DNA of 23,292 nucleotides from Serpens sp035306625 (GTDB taxonomy: Bacteria > Pseudomonadota > Gammaproteobacteria > Pseudomonadales > Pseudomonadaceae), in the NCBI GenBank assembly GCA_035306625.1, contig DATGNS010000250.1, forward strand, positions 1 through 23,292, in the 5' to 3' direction. This document shows positions 22,087 through 23,292 of the stretch, in pieces (position 1 is the first letter of the stretch; each line of letters starts with the position of its first letter). Made by a program: the position numbers and the translations under genes. The notes beneath the pieces were generated by a model that worked only from the letters and a program-made list of their open reading frames with translations, was not told the origin of the DNA and ran no database searches.

Positions 22087-23247
22087 CTAGTTGAACAAGC
22101 CGTAGAAAAACAGTCGGATACTATCCCAGAGGCGGGTGAAAAAGCCACCCTGCTCCACACCCTGCAGGGCGATCAGGTCGGCGCTGTGGATCAGCTGTTC
22201 ACCGTCGCGCACTTCCACCTTGCCGATTACCGCCCCCTGCTCGATCGGCGCCATCAGCTGGCGGTCCAGCTGAATCGTCGCCTGCAGCTGCTGGCTGCGG
22301 CCGCGCGGCACGGTCAGGGTCAGGTTTTCCCGCAGACCGGCCTCGACCTCGCTCTGGGCGCCCTTCCATACCCGGGCACGGCTCAGCGCCTGGTCCTTCT
22401 CATAGAAGGTGCGGGTTTCGAAGAAGCGGAAACCGTAGGTGAGGAGCTTCTGGGTCTCCGCCGAACGCGCCTCCTCGCCGCTGGTGCCGAACACGGCGGT
22501 GATCAGTCGCTGGCCGTTGCGCTCGGCCGACGCGACCAGGCAGTAGCCGGCTTCATCGGTGTGCCCGGTCTTCAGCCCGTCCACGGTAGGGTCGCGCCAC
22601 AGCAGCAGGTTGCGGTTGGGCTGGCGAATGTTGTTCCAGAGGAACTCCTTCTGCTTGTAGATGGCGTAGTGCTGGGGATCGTCATGGATGATCGCCCGCG
22701 CCAGCTTGGCCATGTCATGCGCCGAGGAATAATGCTCCGGATGCGGCAGGCCGGTGGCGTTGCGGAACTGGGTGTTGGTCAGGCCGAGGCGCTGGGCCTG
22801 CTGGTTCATCAGGTCGGCGAAGGCGTCCTCGCTGCCGGCGATGTGCTCGGCCAGGGCCACGCTGGCGTCGTTGCCGGACTGGATGATGATGCCGTGCAGC
22901 AGGTCGCTGACCGACACCTGGGTGCCCACCTGGATGAACATGCGCGAGCCGCCGGTGCGCCAGGCCTTCTCGCTGACATGCACCATGTCTTCCTCGCGGA
23001 TCTGCCCGCGATTGATCTCCAGCGTGGCGATGTAGGCGGTCATCAGCTTGGTGAGGCTGGCCGGCGGCAGGCGCTCGTCGCCGTTGTGCTCGACCAGCAC
23101 CTGGCCGCTGGTGGCGTCCATCAGCACATAGGACTTGGCGGCCAGCTGCGGCGGCGCCGGAATGATCGGCTCGGCGGCCCAGCTCAGCGAGGCGCCGAAG
23201 GCCAGGATGGCGGCGAAGACACGGGGGGCAAAACGCAAGATGTTCAT
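22087..23247 (-). CDS. dacC: D-alanyl-D-alanine carboxypeptidase (PBP5/6 type)
   Basis: This low-molecular-mass penicillin-binding protein trims the terminal D-Ala from peptidoglycan stem pentapeptides in the periplasm. The 386-residue precursor has a signal peptide (cleavage after SWAA near residue 25), catalytic SxxK as SLTK (64-67), SGN (124-126) and KTG (226-228). A C-terminal beta domain follows, then an amphipathic membrane-anchor helix (GGFFTRLWDSIRLFFYGLF). A GGGAG site lies five bases before the ATG. P. aeruginosa calls this position dacC; dacA is the E. coli PBP5 name. Only 45 bases upstream are in the window, too few to place its promoter. Confidence 0.95.
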   Translation of the reverse strand: MNILRFAPRVFAAILAFGASLSWAAEPIIPAPPQLAAKSYVLMDATSGQVLVEHNGDERLPPASLTKLMTAYIATLEINRGQIREEDMVHVSEKAWRTGGSRMFIQVGTQVSVSDLLHGIIIQSGNDASVALAEHIAGSEDAFADLMNQQAQRLGLTNTQFRNATGLPHPEHYSSAHDMAKLARAIIHDDPQHYAIYKQKEFLWNNIRQPNRNLLLWRDPTVDGLKTGHTDEAGYCLVASAERNGQRLITAVFGTSGEEARSAETQKLLTYGFRFFETRTFYEKDQALSRARVWKGAQSEVEAGLRENLTLTVPRGRSQQLQATIQLDRQLMAPIEQGAVIGKVEVRDGEQLIHSADLIALQGVEQGGFFTRLWDSIRLFFYGLFN

Positions 23248-23292
23248 CCTTCTCCCTGCAAGACAATAAAACGAAGCCGTGAGGCCAAAGCC

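Noticed and set aside
1..23292. Mobile elements, attachment sites, CRISPR arrays, tRNA or rRNA genes
   Set aside because: No transposase or integrase motifs, direct-repeat arrays, terminal inverted repeats or tRNA-like folds were seen.

Overview
This GC-rich window looks like a Pseudomonas chromosome. The proteins resemble Pseudomonas orthologues closely. The order thiD-thiE-hemL-sel1, miaB-ybeZ-ybeY-corC-lnt-leuS-lptE-holA-arfA-lytic transglycosylase and lipA-lipB-ybeD-dacC matches, from memory, the PA3975-PA3999 stretch of P. aeruginosa. It is almost entirely housekeeping, with coding density above 90 percent. I see no gap over 300 bases, and no IS element, phage gene, CRISPR array, tRNA or rRNA.

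Layout. (1) 1-1340, minus: AidB-type acyl-CoA dehydrogenase, cut by the left edge. (2) 1486-4237, plus: thiD and thiE (translationally coupled, thiamin phosphate synthesis) followed by hemL (tetrapyrrole synthesis). (3) 4428-4970, plus: a secreted Sel1-repeat protein with its own promoter. (4) 4967-8440, minus: a four-gene surface-glycan block, read as GT2 glycosyltransferase, DUF1820 protein, galE and waaG-like glycosyltransferase. This is the accessory-looking part. In P. aeruginosa I recall only the DUF1820 gene between the Sel1 gene and miaB. (5) 8620-12451, plus: miaB, ybeZ (PhoH-like), ybeY and corC, serving tRNA modification, ribosome and rRNA maturation, and a CBS-domain transport-associated protein. 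(6) 12589-18447, plus: lnt, leuS, lptE and holA, for lipoprotein acylation, Leu-tRNA charging, LPS export and the clamp loader delta subunit. (7) 18552-18710, plus: arfA, a ribosome-rescue gene that carries a strong hairpin inside its own coding end. (8) 18767-20026, plus: lytic transglycosylase, which converges on the lipoate operon through a clear bidirectional terminator at 20044-20073. (9) 20088-23247, minus: dacC (PBP5-type carboxypeptidase), ybeD, lipB and lipA.

The genes work together in three themes. One is envelope building: LPS core glycosyltransferases with GalE supplying UDP-galactose, LptE, Lnt, the lytic transglycosylase and the D,D-carboxypeptidase. Another is translation quality: MiaB, YbeY, LeuS and ArfA. 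The third is cofactor supply: ThiD/ThiE, HemL and LipB/LipA.

No plainly new system is present. The best leads are the glycan block wrapped around and coupled to a conserved DUF1820 gene, and the arfA gene, whose internal hairpin and encoded C-terminal LAA suggest a built-in fail-safe. All family assignments come from reading motifs and from memory of homologues; no search was run.
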